Of a stretch of 64,000 bases of DNA, positions 42,412 through 51,373 are shown one piece after another. This stretch comes from Brevibacillus antibioticus (lineage in GTDB: Bacteria; Bacillota; Bacilli; Brevibacillales; Brevibacillaceae), in the NCBI RefSeq assembly GCF_005217615.1, contig NZ_SZNK01000001.1, forward strand, positions 1,693,501 through 1,757,500. Reading direction: 5' to 3'. The notes under the pieces are model-generated. The model saw only the letters and a program-made list of their open reading frames with translations. It had not been told where the DNA came from and ran no database searches. Each line of letters opens with the position of its first letter. Positions within the stretch are counted from its first letter, which is position 1. A program made the position numbers and the translations under genes.

Positions 42412-43092
42412 ATGACAACCTTTACTGATCGTTTGAGAAAAAGTGTAGCCCCGATCTGGGAGCGTGTTCATCAACATCCTTTTGTCACCGGACTTGGAGA
42501 TGGCAGCCTGCCCGTTGGAGCATTCAAATATTACATGAAACAAGACTACATCTATCTGATTGATTACGCGAAAATGTTCGCGATTGCGAGTGTGAAGGCG
42601 TACGATCTGGAAACAAGCTCCAGATTCGCTGCTTTGCAAGAATCGACGCTGAACACAGAGATGGAGCTGCATCGTCAGTATGCTGAGCGCTTTGGCATCT
42701 CTCGCGCGGAACTGGAAGCGACAGAGCCTTCATTTGTTATGCTGGGATACACCAGCTACATGCTGCGTGTCGCTCATCAAGGGTCGTTGGCGGAATTGGT
42801 GAGTGCACTACTCCCATGCACGTGGAGCTATTGGGAAATCGGCAAGCGCTTGGCAGAAGTAGAAGGCGCGCTGGATCACGAACTTTATGGCGAATGGGTA
42901 CGTATGTACAGCTCCGACGAGTTTGGGCAGTTGGCGATCTGGCTAATGGATATCATGAACCAATTGGCGGAAGGTAAGAGTGAGCAAGAGCTGGCCAAGT
43001 TGGAAGAGTATTTTGTCAACACCTCCAAAATGGAGTACATGTTCTGGGACATGTCCTACAGAGAGGAAATGTGGCCGTGGGAGAACAACTAG
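42412..43092 (+). CDS. tenA: Aminopyrimidine aminohydrolase TenA
   Basis: The 226-aa helical protein hydrolyses aminopyrimidine from degraded thiamine to HMP, and also cleaves thiamine itself. Conserved residues: Asp in YMKQDYIYLIDYAKMFAI, the catalytic Cys in ALLPCTWSYWEIG, and Glu in FVNTSKMEYMFWDMSY. ATG 42412 has AAGGAGTGA about 10 bases upstream. It overlaps thiZ by 22 bases, so the two are translationally coupled. Confidence 0.95.
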   Translation: MTTFTDRLRKSVAPIWERVHQHPFVTGLGDGSLPVGAFKYYMKQDYIYLIDYAKMFAIASVKAYDLETSSRFAALQESTLNTEMELHRQYAERFGISRAELEATEPSFVMLGYTSYMLRVAHQGSLAELVSALLPCTWSYWEIGKRLAEVEGALDHELYGEWVRMYSSDEFGQLAIWLMDIMNQLAEGKSEQELAKLEEYFVNTSKMEYMFWDMSYREEMWPWENN

Positions 43093-43859
43093 CTTTCGCC
43101 GATGTCAGCTTTTCGTATGGCGACAAGCAGATTCTCGATCATTTTGATCTGCGTGTGGAAAAAGGGGAAATCGTCAGCTTGATCGGTCCGAGCGGGATCG
43201 GGAAAAGCACCTTGTTTCAACTCATCGCAGGTCTTCTTGAGCCGGGGCAAGGTGAAATCAGGCTCGGCAGTGAACCGGTAGCAAATCGTTTGGGGCAGGT
43301 CGGCTATATGCCCCAACGCGATCTGCTCATGCCATGGCGTACGATCGTTGAAAATGCAGCTTTGCCGCTAGAAATCAAAGGTATGACGAAAAAAGAAGCC
43401 CATGAGCGAGTCAGACAGCAATTGCCAAGGTACGGGCTTCAGGATTGGGCTGACAGCTATCCAGCCCAGCTTTCCGGTGGAATGCGTCAGCGAGTTTCCT
43501 TTTTGCGGGCGTTGTTTTCAGGCGCAGAGATGATGCTGTTGGATGAGCCGTTTAGTGCTTTGGATGGAATAACGAGAATGGACATGCAAGAGTGGCTGAT
43601 GGAAAAGTGGCAGGAAACAGGCAGTACGATGCTGATGATTACGCACGATATCGACGAAGCCATTCTGCTCGCGGACCGCATTATTGTGCTGACAGGTAGC
43701 CCGATCACCAGGCCGATCGAATTAACCGTTCCGGTAAGCAGACCGCGAACGGCGAGCAGCCGCAACCAACCCGGATTCTTGGCGTTGCGCGAACAAATTT
43801 GGGAGCTGCTTCGACAGGAGCGCCAAGCAGCAATGAAGCCGTTGAGGAGAGAAGCATGA
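43071..43859 (+). CDS. thiZ: ThiZ, ATPase of pyrimidine-precursor ABC importer
   Basis: The 262-aa ABC ATPase shows Walker A GPSGIGKST, signature LSGGMRQRVSFLRAL and Walker B MLLDEPFSALD with the H-loop His in MITHDIDEA. It belongs to the nitrate/taurine/sulfonate-type branch used with NMT1/THI5-like binding proteins. GTG 43071 has AGAGAGGAAAT upstream and lies inside the end of tenA. With ThiX and ThiY it imports formylaminopyrimidine. Confidence 0.92.
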   Translation: MAVGEQLAFADVSFSYGDKQILDHFDLRVEKGEIVSLIGPSGIGKSTLFQLIAGLLEPGQGEIRLGSEPVANRLGQVGYMPQRDLLMPWRTIVENAALPLEIKGMTKKEAHERVRQQLPRYGLQDWADSYPAQLSGGMRQRVSFLRALFSGAEMMLLDEPFSALDGITRMDMQEWLMEKWQETGSTMLMITHDIDEAILLADRIIVLTGSPITRPIELTVPVSRPRTASSRNQPGFLALREQIWELLRQERQAAMKPLRREA

Positions 43860-44617
43860 TGGGGAGAGGCATCTGGTTTGGTATCTCCATCGCCATTTTT
43901 CTCTTGGTGTGGGAAGCTGGTTGTCGCTTCTTCGGGGTGCCGCCATTCATTTTACCGCCGCCTAGCGCTGTGGTCATGTCTTTGTGGGATTTACGCGCCT
44001 CTCTAGTAGGTGTACATCTTTGGGCGACGTTACAGGAAGTGTTACTGGGGCTATCGATCTCGATTGTATTTGGAATCTCCCTTGCCTTTGCGATGATTCG
44101 CAGTCGGATTGTAGAGCGCCTGGTCTATCCGTATATCGTCATCTCCCAAACGATCCCACTGATAGCATTATCACCCGTATTTATTTTGTGGTTCGGGTAT
44201 GATTTATCTGGAAAAATCGCGGTTACGATTCTGTTTACTTTCTTTCCGATCGTCGTCAACACGTATGATGGACTTCGCTCGACGGACAAGGAAATGCTCC
44301 AGCTGTTGAAAACAATGGGGGCAACAAACGGGCAAATTTTCACCAAGCTGCAACTCCCGTCGAGCTTACCCCATTTCTTCAGTGGTCTCAAAGTGGCAGC
44401 GACCTACAGCGTGGCTGGGGCGACGATTGGAGAATGGCTGGGCGCGAGCGAGGGTCTCGGGTACTTTGGCAGACGGGCATCCGGCAATTTTCAGGCTCCC
44501 GCGTTGTTTGCCTCGGTCCTGTTGCTCTCGATTCTCGGCATGCTACTGTTTTGGCTGGTTGGACGAATTGAACGTCATTTTTCCCCGCATATGAAAATCA
44601 AAGGAGAACAACAATGA
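43856..44617 (+). CDS. thiX: ThiX, permease of pyrimidine-precursor ABC importer
   Basis: The permease of about 253 aa has six hydrophobic segments and the cytoplasmic EAA-like loop MLQLLKTMGATNGQIFTKLQ (ATPase contact). ATG 43856 (GAGGAGAG upstream) overlaps the thiZ stop. The ATG three bases later is equally possible. It is followed by thiY, whose start overlaps its stop. Confidence 0.92.
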   Translation: MMGRGIWFGISIAIFLLVWEAGCRFFGVPPFILPPPSAVVMSLWDLRASLVGVHLWATLQEVLLGLSISIVFGISLAFAMIRSRIVERLVYPYIVISQTIPLIALSPVFILWFGYDLSGKIAVTILFTFFPIVVNTYDGLRSTDKEMLQLLKTMGATNGQIFTKLQLPSSLPHFFSGLKVAATYSVAGATIGEWLGASEGLGYFGRRASGNFQAPALFASVLLLSILGMLLFWLVGRIERHFSPHMKIKGEQQ

Positions 44618-45645
44618 AACCTTTTAACAAATGGACGAAAGCATTCATGGCACTTACATTGGCAACAGGACTTGCTGCTTGCGGCAATCAAGCGAGCTCG
44701 GGTGCTGGTCAGACGCAAGCCCCTGCTGATAAAGGAGCGGAGCCTACTGAGCTGACGATTGCGCTCGATTGGTATCCGAATGCTGTACATTCCTTCTTGT
44801 ATGCCGCAGAGGAGCAAGGCTATTTCAAAGACGAGAATCTCAAAGTGACCATGCAAATGCCTTCAGACAGCAATGATCCATTGAAGATGGCGGCTGCGGG
44901 CAAAGTAGATTTGGCAATCAGCTATCAGCCACAGCTCGTCCAAGCTCGTGCAGAAGGAGTTCCTGTCGTATCTGTAGGTGCACTCGTTCGTCATCCGTTA
45001 AACGTGATCATGACGCGCCAAGACAGTGGAATCGATACTCCGCAAAAGTTGGCTGGAAAAAATATCGGTTATCCATCCCTTCCACTTGATGAATCTATCG
45101 TACGTCAAGTTGTGAAGCATAGTGGTGGCGATGATTCCGGACTGACCTTCACGGATATCGGCTTTGACATCGTCCCGGCGTTGACGGCCAAAAAGGTCGA
45201 TGCCGTGGTAGGTGGCTATATCAACCACGAACAACTGATTTTGGAGAAGCACGGCATTCCAGTCAATGCGTTCAAGCCTTTTGAGTTTGGTGTTCCAGAC
45301 TATTATGAGCTCGTATTGGCAACAAGTGACGAGACTTTGGGCAAAAAGCAGAAAGCAGTGGAAGGTTTCCTGCGCGCGATTGGCAAGGGTCAGGATTATG
45401 TGAAAAATAATAAGGAAAAGGCACTCGATCTGTTACTTGCCAAACAGGCTGCCGATTTCCCGCTGGAAAAAGACATTGAGACCAAGAGCTTGGATATCCT
45501 GATTCCGTTGATGGATGCGGGGGAAAAGCCTTTTGCATACCAGACGGCCGAATCTTGGCAAACACTAATTGATTGGATGAAAAAAGAGAAGCTGATAACA
45601 GCTGACATCAAAGCAGAAGAGATCATGCGCGATCTCGTGAAGTAA
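44614..45645 (+). CDS. thiY: ThiY, lipoprotein binding formylaminopyrimidine
   Basis: The 343-aa NMT1/THI5-like solute-binding protein has a lipoprotein signal with lipobox LAAC (MALTLATGLAACGNQ, Cys about 23). The motif ELTIALDWYPNAVHSFLY begins the mature domain, and QPQLVQARAEGVPVVSVGAL and NIGYPSLPLDES follow. AAAGGAGAAC precedes ATG 44614. It captures formylaminopyrimidine from outside and passes it to ThiX/ThiZ. It is the last gene of the TPP-controlled operon. Confidence 0.93.
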   Translation: MKPFNKWTKAFMALTLATGLAACGNQASSGAGQTQAPADKGAEPTELTIALDWYPNAVHSFLYAAEEQGYFKDENLKVTMQMPSDSNDPLKMAAAGKVDLAISYQPQLVQARAEGVPVVSVGALVRHPLNVIMTRQDSGIDTPQKLAGKNIGYPSLPLDESIVRQVVKHSGGDDSGLTFTDIGFDIVPALTAKKVDAVVGGYINHEQLILEKHGIPVNAFKPFEFGVPDYYELVLATSDETLGKKQKAVEGFLRAIGKGQDYVKNNKEKALDLLLAKQAADFPLEKDIETKSLDILIPLMDAGEKPFAYQTAESWQTLIDWMKKEKLITADIKAEEIMRDLVK

Positions 45646-45652
45646 TCAGTCA

Positions 45653-45720
45653 AAAAGCACCCCCTTTGCACGCTTTTGAGAGTCTACTCTCCATTGGCGA
45701 GTCAAAGGAGGTGCTTTCTC
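45653..45720. terminator. Large bidirectional terminator hairpin
   Basis: Arms of 15 bases (45654-45668 and 45703-45717) pair with one mismatch, and a shorter AGAGTctACTCT hairpin sits in the loop. On the minus strand five T follow, so it serves the histidine kinase gene well. The plus side has a weaker T tract. Confidence 0.8.
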
Positions 45721-45735
45721 TATGATGTCTTCCTT

Positions 45736-47118
45736 TTAGGAGGAGAGGGGGAAACAAAGTTCTGCTGTCATCCCTTTTCCTGTATCGCTTGTTAACAGCA
45801 GGTGTCCATGATGAGCGGCAGCAATACGTGCAACCATGGGCAAACCGAGACCATGACCATTCTGCAAGGGATATTTTCTTTTTGACGAATAAGGCAATTC
45901 CACCAAGTCAGGCAGCATGCTTTGCTCCATGCCTTTTCCGTTGTCAGTGATAATCAAAAGAGCATGGCGCTGGTTAGCTGACAGGGCCGTTTGCACATGG
46001 ATGTGACAGCCCGATGGGTTATGTGCAATGCTGTTTTGGACCAAATTCGTGATGGCGCGGACAAGAAGTTTTTCATCGCCCATCACGAAGCATTGCTCAG
46101 TCGCGACATCCAGCTCGATGGTAAACGTCTCTGCCAAATCATTGTTTAAAAAGTCAGTGACAATTTGCCGAGCAAGTGTCGAAAGCCGAATCGGTTTGGT
46201 ATGAATGGGCTGCATTTCGTATTCCAGCATGGAAACAAGATTCAAGTCGCTGACCAAAGACCGGAGCTTTTCCCCTTGCTTTCGAATAATGCTTGCTTTT
46301 TGCTGCTGCTCGTATGGCACCGTGTCGCTCTCTTCCAATTCACTGGCATACCCGAGCACCATCGATAATGGCGTGCGTATATCGTGGGAGATTCCAGCGA
46401 TCCAGTTCGAGCGTGCTTCGTCTCTGGCTTTTAGCAAAGCGTTCTTCTCTTGCAAAAGCGACGATGCATGATTGATGCTTCGGGCAATCCCGCTGAACAT
46501 TCCTTTTGCCTCGACCTGTGTATGCTGATCTTCTGACAGAGCGTGAATCCCACTAATCAGTGGGCGGATTGCCCGAATGAGTCGAGAGCCGATGAATAGC
46601 GAGAGAAGAGCGGCGAGCAGTATATTTCCGAAAAGCAAAGCCAGTAATCGATACGGCAAATCGCTTATCCAACTGATCGGGAAATGAAATTGGTACTTGG
46701 CGAGACTGTCCTTCGGGTAGCCCACGACGACCAGCCCCATCTCATGCTCCCAAACAAAAACAGGATAATCCTGTAAGTAATTTCGCGAGAACTGCGCCAC
46801 TTCTGCCAGAGAATAGGTGCGGGGCAATTGGTTCGGTATGGCGTAGTCCCAGATAACCTTCCCATCGTTCGCAATCAGCATGGCCCAAGCCTGGCTTTTT
46901 TGCAACCATTCTTGTGCATGTGGTTCCAACGTATAGTGGGTACCGTTCTGATGAAGACCTTCTGCGACTGTTTGTGTGACGTGGATGGGAGGAGAGCCAT
47001 CGTTCATGCCTTTGAAAACAAATGTACCGAGAATGATGTAATTGACGATGAGCAAAAAGACGGCAATCAGGATAGAAGCACCTGTATAACGACGTAAAAT
47101 TCGTGCGGCTCCATCCAT
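45736..47118 (-). CDS. Sensor histidine kinase
   Basis: The 460-aa kinase has two membrane helices (about 12-36 and 155-178) bounding an extracellular sensor of about 120 residues. A HAMP-like linker, the H-box GISHDIRTPLSMVLGYASELE, the N-box VQNSIAHNPSGCHIHV, and the G boxes DNGKGMEQSML and GHGLGLPMVARIAAA follow. The start abuts the stop of the response-regulator gene (TAG then ATG), so they are cotranslated. The sensor is much larger than that of BceS-type kinases, so it may read a ligand itself. It is paired with a divergent ABC exporter. Confidence 0.92.
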   Translation of the reverse strand: MDGAARILRRYTGASILIAVFLLIVNYIILGTFVFKGMNDGSPPIHVTQTVAEGLHQNGTHYTLEPHAQEWLQKSQAWAMLIANDGKVIWDYAIPNQLPRTYSLAEVAQFSRNYLQDYPVFVWEHEMGLVVVGYPKDSLAKYQFHFPISWISDLPYRLLALLFGNILLAALLSLFIGSRLIRAIRPLISGIHALSEDQHTQVEAKGMFSGIARSINHASSLLQEKNALLKARDEARSNWIAGISHDIRTPLSMVLGYASELEESDTVPYEQQQKASIIRKQGEKLRSLVSDLNLVSMLEYEMQPIHTKPIRLSTLARQIVTDFLNNDLAETFTIELDVATEQCFVMGDEKLLVRAITNLVQNSIAHNPSGCHIHVQTALSANQRHALLIITDNGKGMEQSMLPDLVELPYSSKRKYPLQNGHGLGLPMVARIAAAHHGHLLLTSDTGKGMTAELCFPLSS

Positions 47119-47832
47119 CTACAACTCTTCCTTTACGAGTAATTTGTAACCGAGTCCTCTAACCGTGAGCAAATATTCGGGAGTGGACGGACATGGCTCG
47201 ATCTTTTCGCGAATGCGCCGCATATGAACCATCAGCGTGTTTTCATACCCGTAGTAATCATCACCCCACACGGATTGGCAAAGGGCATCGCTCGTGACGA
47301 TTCGCCCCCGATTTTCATACAGTTTTCGCAAGAGTGCGTGTTCCTTGGCGGTCAAAGCGTATTCGTGCTGATCTCTCGTCACGCTTGCTGCCTCCAAATC
47401 GATCGTACTGTCACCTAGCTGGAAAACGGGCAGACGATCGATTTGGGGAGGCGCGTAAACGCGTCGTAAAATGACCAGAAGACGAAGAACGAGCTCGCGT
47501 GGTAAAAATGGCTTCACAATATAGTCGTCAGCGCCCAGGCCAAGTCCGAGCAATCGATCCTCATCTTCCCCTCTCGCTGACAGAAAAATGACAGGGATTT
47601 GCGAGAAACGACGGATCGAGGTCAAAAGTCCAAATCCATCTCCATCAGGCAGCATGACATCCAGGATCGCAACATCAGGCTTGTCCGAAGCGCATACTGC
47701 TAACGCCTCTTTACAAGTACCCGCATGAAAGATACGAGCGAATCCTTCCTTACGCAAAAATCCATCGATCATATTTCTGATTTCAAGCTCATCTTCCACG
47801 ATGAGCACTTTTTTCTGTTTCCACTCTTCCAT
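47119..47832 (-). CDS. OmpR-family response regulator
   Basis: The 237-aa regulator has an N-terminal receiver domain with the acidic pair and phospho-acceptor Asp in AILDVMLPDGDGFG, Thr/Ser and Lys in VIFLSARGEDEDR and DDYIVKPFLPRELV, and a C-terminal winged helix (YALTAKEHALLRKLYENRGR and RRIREKIEPCPS). It is divergent from the ABC transporter genes with about 150 bases between. A candidate binding site lies in this gap. Confidence 0.93.
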   Translation of the reverse strand: MEEWKQKKVLIVEDELEIRNMIDGFLRKEGFARIFHAGTCKEALAVCASDKPDVAILDVMLPDGDGFGLLTSIRRFSQIPVIFLSARGEDEDRLLGLGLGADDYIVKPFLPRELVLRLLVILRRVYAPPQIDRLPVFQLGDSTIDLEAASVTRDQHEYALTAKEHALLRKLYENRGRIVTSDALCQSVWGDDYYGYENTLMVHMRRIREKIEPCPSTPEYLLTVRGLGYKLLVKEEL

Positions 47833-47895
47833 ATTGAATCACCCGTATTCATTATACTCGCTAGATTTGTGTGTTCTACCCACTCGTAGTCGATT

Positions 47896-47919
47896 TAAGG
47901 TTGTCGTAAGATTCTTGTC
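47896..47919 (+). promoter_or_regulatory. Candidate response-regulator tandem site
   Basis: TAAGGTTGTC (47896-47905) and TAAGATTCTTGTC (47907-47919) form an imperfect direct repeat about 11 bases apart, the spacing of OmpR-type tandem sites, in the divergent gap. No confident -10/-35 pair is seen in the gap. Confidence 0.4.
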
Positions 47920-47984
47920 AGCTTATCGACGGGTTGGGACTCTATGATTTCGTTGGAAAGACCAACAGATAGGAGCGAGAAAAG

Positions 47985-48896
47985 ATGGATACGGTGATTC
48001 GAACGGAAAACCTCTCAAAACACTATGGAGGAGCCTATTGCGTCCAGCAAGTAAATCTTGCGGTAGGAGAAGGGGAGGTCTATGGCTTCCTCGGTCCAAA
48101 TGGTGCAGGAAAATCGACGACTCTAAAAATGCTGCTAGGATTAGTCAAGCCGAGTGAAGGCAGTGTATCTGTATTCAGGAAGGATTTTAGCAGGAACCGA
48201 CTTGAGATTTTGAGTCAGACGGGTTCCTTGATCGAGGCTCCTTCCTATTACGGTCATCTTACCGGTCTGGAAAATATGCGAGTCATGCAGCGGCTACGAG
48301 ATGTACCGGACAAACAGGTAGAGAAGGCCTTGCAAATCGTCCGTTTGGAAAAACAACAGAACAAAAAGGTCGATCAGTATTCGCTCGGGATGAAGCAGCG
48401 ACTGGGAATTGCCATGGCCTTGCTGCATTTTCCAAAGCTCGTTATCCTCGACGAACCGACAAACGGTCTGGACCCTGCGGGAATCGGTGAAATTCGAGAA
48501 TTGATTCGATCATTGCCACACCAGTATGGAATGACGGTCTTGCTCTCCAGCCATCTGCTCTCGGAAATCGAGCAAGTGGCCACGTCCATCGGCATTATCC
48601 ACGGGGGGAAACTCTTGTTTCAAGGGAGTATGGAGCAACTACAACGGAATAGTCGGCCTCATGTATGGTTGAAAACGCAGGACAATGAAAAAGCGAGAAG
48701 AGTTCTTCAAGCTAGGGAGCTTTCTCCAAGTCTCCAAGATGGCTTCCTTGTCATGGAAGGCATGGGGGATAGCGAGGTAGCGCAGACAAACCGGGCGCTG
48801 ATGATGGCGGGCGTTGATGTTTATCGCATTGAAGTACACAAACAAAGCTTGGAGAGCATTTTCCTCTCTCTTACTGGCAGGGAGGGGAGCTTGTAA
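47985..48896 (+). CDS. ABC exporter ATPase, BcrA/lantibiotic-immunity type
   Basis: The 303-aa ATPase has Walker A FLGPNGAGKSTTLKML, signature YSLGMKQRLGIAMALL, Walker B LVILDEPTNGLDPAG and H-loop LSSHLLSEIEQVA. The C-terminal 90 residues form the extension typical of BcrA, NisF and SpaF-type ATPases. AGGAGCGAG precedes ATG 47985. It works with the two permeases downstream, whose genes are coupled (the stop overlaps the next ATG). The substrate is unknown; peptide antibiotics are the usual cargo of this subfamily. Confidence 0.9.
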   Translation: MDTVIRTENLSKHYGGAYCVQQVNLAVGEGEVYGFLGPNGAGKSTTLKMLLGLVKPSEGSVSVFRKDFSRNRLEILSQTGSLIEAPSYYGHLTGLENMRVMQRLRDVPDKQVEKALQIVRLEKQQNKKVDQYSLGMKQRLGIAMALLHFPKLVILDEPTNGLDPAGIGEIRELIRSLPHQYGMTVLLSSHLLSEIEQVATSIGIIHGGKLLFQGSMEQLQRNSRPHVWLKTQDNEKARRVLQARELSPSLQDGFLVMEGMGDSEVAQTNRALMMAGVDVYRIEVHKQSLESIFLSLTGREGSL

Positions 48897-49645
48897 TGGG
48901 GACGCTTTTGCTAGAGTTTTATAAAATTCGACATAAGCGTTTGTTTCTCATGCTCGCCATTCTTTTGAGTATCGAACTGGCATGGGGGTTTATGGCTGTC
49001 AGTACCTCCATGACTAAAAATCCGGACGCCGCGACATGGAGCGCCATACTGGTCACGATTACAGCCATGAACGGATTGTTTTTGCCGATCGGTTCGGCTG
49101 TCATTGTTTCGCGGATTTGTGATATGGAACACAAAGGACGTACATGGAAGCTGCTGATGGCTACCTCTGTCAGCCGGAAAGCAGTTTATTTGGCAAAATT
49201 CGTCTCTGCGGCTGTTTTGATGGGGGGGGCCGTCATTCTACAGGCTTTGGCGATCGTGGCATTTGGCATTGGCTTTGGTTTAATAGAGCCAGTCCCGATT
49301 GGCGTGTTACTTTGCTTTGTAGCGGGGACGATGCTAACAAACCTCGTGGTGATCGCTCTGCAACAATGGGTCTCTCTCGCCATCAAAAATCAGGCGTTCA
49401 GCCTATGCCTCGGGATGATCGGGGGATTCATTGGGATGACAGCGAGCTTGTTTCCGCCACAAGTCGGACGCCTTTTCATCTGGTCGTACTATGTAGACTT
49501 TTCGCCCGTTACGTATCAGTACGTGAACGAAACTATGCGGTTTACTACACGTGAAATCGGACTTCATTTGCCGATCATCGTCGTACTTATGGGCATTGCA
49601 TTTTACCTTGCTGGGAGCATTCACGTATCCCGGCAAGACGTATAG
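48896..49645 (+). CDS. ABC-2-type permease, first subunit
   Basis: The 249-aa permease has six hydrophobic segments (LFLMLAILLSIELAWGFMAV to LPIIVVLMGIAFYLAGSI) and no large extracellular loop. The layout matches MutE/EpiE-like and BcrB-like immunity permeases. It starts on the last base of the ATPase gene stop (TAATG). It forms a heterodimer, presumably with the next gene's product. Confidence 0.85.
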   Translation: MGTLLLEFYKIRHKRLFLMLAILLSIELAWGFMAVSTSMTKNPDAATWSAILVTITAMNGLFLPIGSAVIVSRICDMEHKGRTWKLLMATSVSRKAVYLAKFVSAAVLMGGAVILQALAIVAFGIGFGLIEPVPIGVLLCFVAGTMLTNLVVIALQQWVSLAIKNQAFSLCLGMIGGFIGMTASLFPPQVGRLFIWSYYVDFSPVTYQYVNETMRFTTREIGLHLPIIVVLMGIAFYLAGSIHVSRQDV

Positions 49646-49657
49646 GGAGGACCTTGT

Positions 49658-50389
49658 ATGCTAATCAGATGTTTGGGAGCAGAATGGGTAAAACTTCGAC
49701 GCTCTCGCATATGGCTCGTTTTGCTTGTGCTTCCTGTGTTCAGTACACTGATCGGTTTTGCCAACTACTGGATGAACCAAGCGATCCTGCAAAATGGCTG
49801 GTACAGCCTGTGGACGCAGGTGAGCTTATTCTACGGAGAATTTTTCTTGCCCATTCTCATCGCTATCTGCTGTTCGTTTGCGTGCAGACTGGAGCATGTC
49901 AACCGTAACTGGAATGTAATCCTGACTGCGCCTGTATCGACTCCAACGATTTTTCTCGCGAAGCTAGTGGTGATTGGCGTTCTCCTGTTGGGTGTGCAGC
50001 TTTTCTTCTTTGTGCTGTATATATGCGCGGGTTTCATCGCTGGACTACACGCACATTATTCGTTTCCTTCGGAAGTGTTCGGATGGATCATGCGAGGCTG
50101 GCTGGCTTCATTCACCATCATCGCCTTCCAACTATGGCTTTCCATGAAGATACAGAGCTTTGCTGTACCTGTCGGCATTAGTGTTTGCTCTGTTTTTGTA
50201 GGGTTGGGCTTGTATGTGTCTGGGCTCGGGATGTTTTTTCCTCTGTCACTTTTAACGATTGGCATGGGCGTGCTCAGTCAAGAGAGTTTGTCGCTAGGAG
50301 AGCTGGGGACGTTTGTCGTCATGTGTGTATTGTTCGTGACGAGCGGCTGTGCACTGGGGATTCGTCGTCTTACGAGAGAAGGTCTTTAA
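49658..50389 (+). CDS. ABC-2-type permease, second subunit
   Basis: The 243-aa permease has six hydrophobic segments (VLLVLPVFSTLIGFANYWMN to GTFVVMCVLFVTSGCALG), and the N-terminal EWVKLRRSRIW resembles MutG-type subunits. AGGGAGGACC precedes ATG 49658, 12 bases after the first permease. With the ATPase it completes an exporter under two-component control. Confidence 0.85.
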   Translation: MLIRCLGAEWVKLRRSRIWLVLLVLPVFSTLIGFANYWMNQAILQNGWYSLWTQVSLFYGEFFLPILIAICCSFACRLEHVNRNWNVILTAPVSTPTIFLAKLVVIGVLLLGVQLFFFVLYICAGFIAGLHAHYSFPSEVFGWIMRGWLASFTIIAFQLWLSMKIQSFAVPVGISVCSVFVGLGLYVSGLGMFFPLSLLTIGMGVLSQESLSLGELGTFVVMCVLFVTSGCALGIRRLTREGL

Positions 50390-50473
50390 TAGTTTTCGCC
50401 ATATTAACGGTTTCCCTTTCCTGTCAAACAACCTTATAATAGAAGGTGAATGCTTGAATGAGGAGAAGTTTCC

Positions 50474-50590
50474 ATGGACGACAAACACATAAACAAGACG
50501 AATAGCAAATGGGTGATCTGGGGGTTTATTCTCAGCGTACTCGCTTGTGCTGTGTCTATGGTGGTTTTCATCTACGTGATGCGCAACTGA
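50474..50590 (+). CDS. 38-aa single-pass membrane peptide
   Basis: A short gene with AGGAG (50461-50465) 8 bases upstream and a perfect -10 TATAAT at 50435-50440. The peptide has a charged N-terminus (MDDKHINKTNSK) and one hydrophobic segment, WVIWGFILSVLACAVSMVVF, then a short basic tail (YVMRN). A good terminator follows. It is most likely a free-standing small protein. A role as regulator or subunit of the ABC exporter upstream is only a guess. Confidence 0.7.
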   Translation: MDDKHINKTNSKWVIWGFILSVLACAVSMVVFIYVMRN

Positions 50591-50610
50591 CAGCACATGA
50601 TGGTAACGTC

Positions 50611-50642
50611 AAAAAACCGCTCGTTTGTGAGAGCGGTTTTTT
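50611..50642. terminator. Bidirectional terminator
   Basis: AAAAAACCGCTC and GAGCGGTTTTTT pair around a short loop. It serves both the small membrane peptide and the minus-strand secreted protein. Confidence 0.92.
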
Positions 50643-50651
50643 GCTGTGGTG

Positions 50652-51194
50652 TTAACGGGATATCGCTGTTATTTTTCGGATGGCTTCTTCTTGGGACAGT
50701 TGGTTTAGCTCGGGAAAGCCAAGGTTGGAAAGAGTAATGGTTTTTCCTTGATAGATCGGATAAACGCCTTGCCAGAGACCTGCTGTGCTGTACAGCTGTG
50801 ATCCGCTCACTTTTCGTAAAAACAATAAATAATTCCCTTCCGAAAGCGGCCCAGGATATGTGAGGTTGAGTGGACTGGAGGCATCGGGAAGCGGCTCTAC
50901 GCCAGTGCTAATCACTGTTAATCGTCTGGACGGTGTGCCTTTTATTGTTGTTTTTACTTGGAGGCTCTGTGTGAAATTCACGATCTTGCCTTGGGGAATG
51001 GTGCGTCCTGTTGGATAAGGCTGATGCGCACCGTTTACCCGTGCGAAGACGATCAAGTCTGACCTTTTTACAAGCTCCACAAAAGAAGGGTACGGAGAGG
51101 AATCTACATGTACACGCCCGATGTCGGTTTGGGCATGGACAGGGAATGAAAAGGTGCAAAGAAGTGACAAACTGAGCAGCAATTGATAGAACAT
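50652..51194 (-). CDS. Secreted hypothetical protein
   Basis: The protein of about 180 aa starts at ATG 51194 (GGAGGAAAT upstream) with a clear signal peptide (FYQLLLSLSLLCTFSFPVHA, cleavage near HAQ). The rest is one beta-rich domain (SDLIVFARVNGAHQPYPTGR and LPDASSPLNLTYPGPLSEGN then YLLFLRKV). It has no Cys after the signal and no known motif. It is of the type seen in Bacillales as a lone secreted protein of unknown function. Confidence 0.8.
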   Translation of the reverse strand: MFYQLLLSLSLLCTFSFPVHAQTDIGRVHVDSSPYPSFVELVKRSDLIVFARVNGAHQPYPTGRTIPQGKIVNFTQSLQVKTTIKGTPSRRLTVISTGVEPLPDASSPLNLTYPGPLSEGNYLLFLRKVSGSQLYSTAGLWQGVYPIYQGKTITLSNLGFPELNQLSQEEAIRKITAISR

Positions 51195-51373
51195 GAAACC
51201 ATTTCCTCCAAACAAAAGAAGTCTTGAAGGTAGTATGAACGGAATGGGTATCGTTCATGCTTGTATATTTTTAGTATAATGGTAATATTCCGAATAAAAA
51301 GAAAACATGCTATCATGATGGCGTACTGTGATTTGTTGGTTGAAATCGCCCAGACTATGACAAGGAGGTTATC

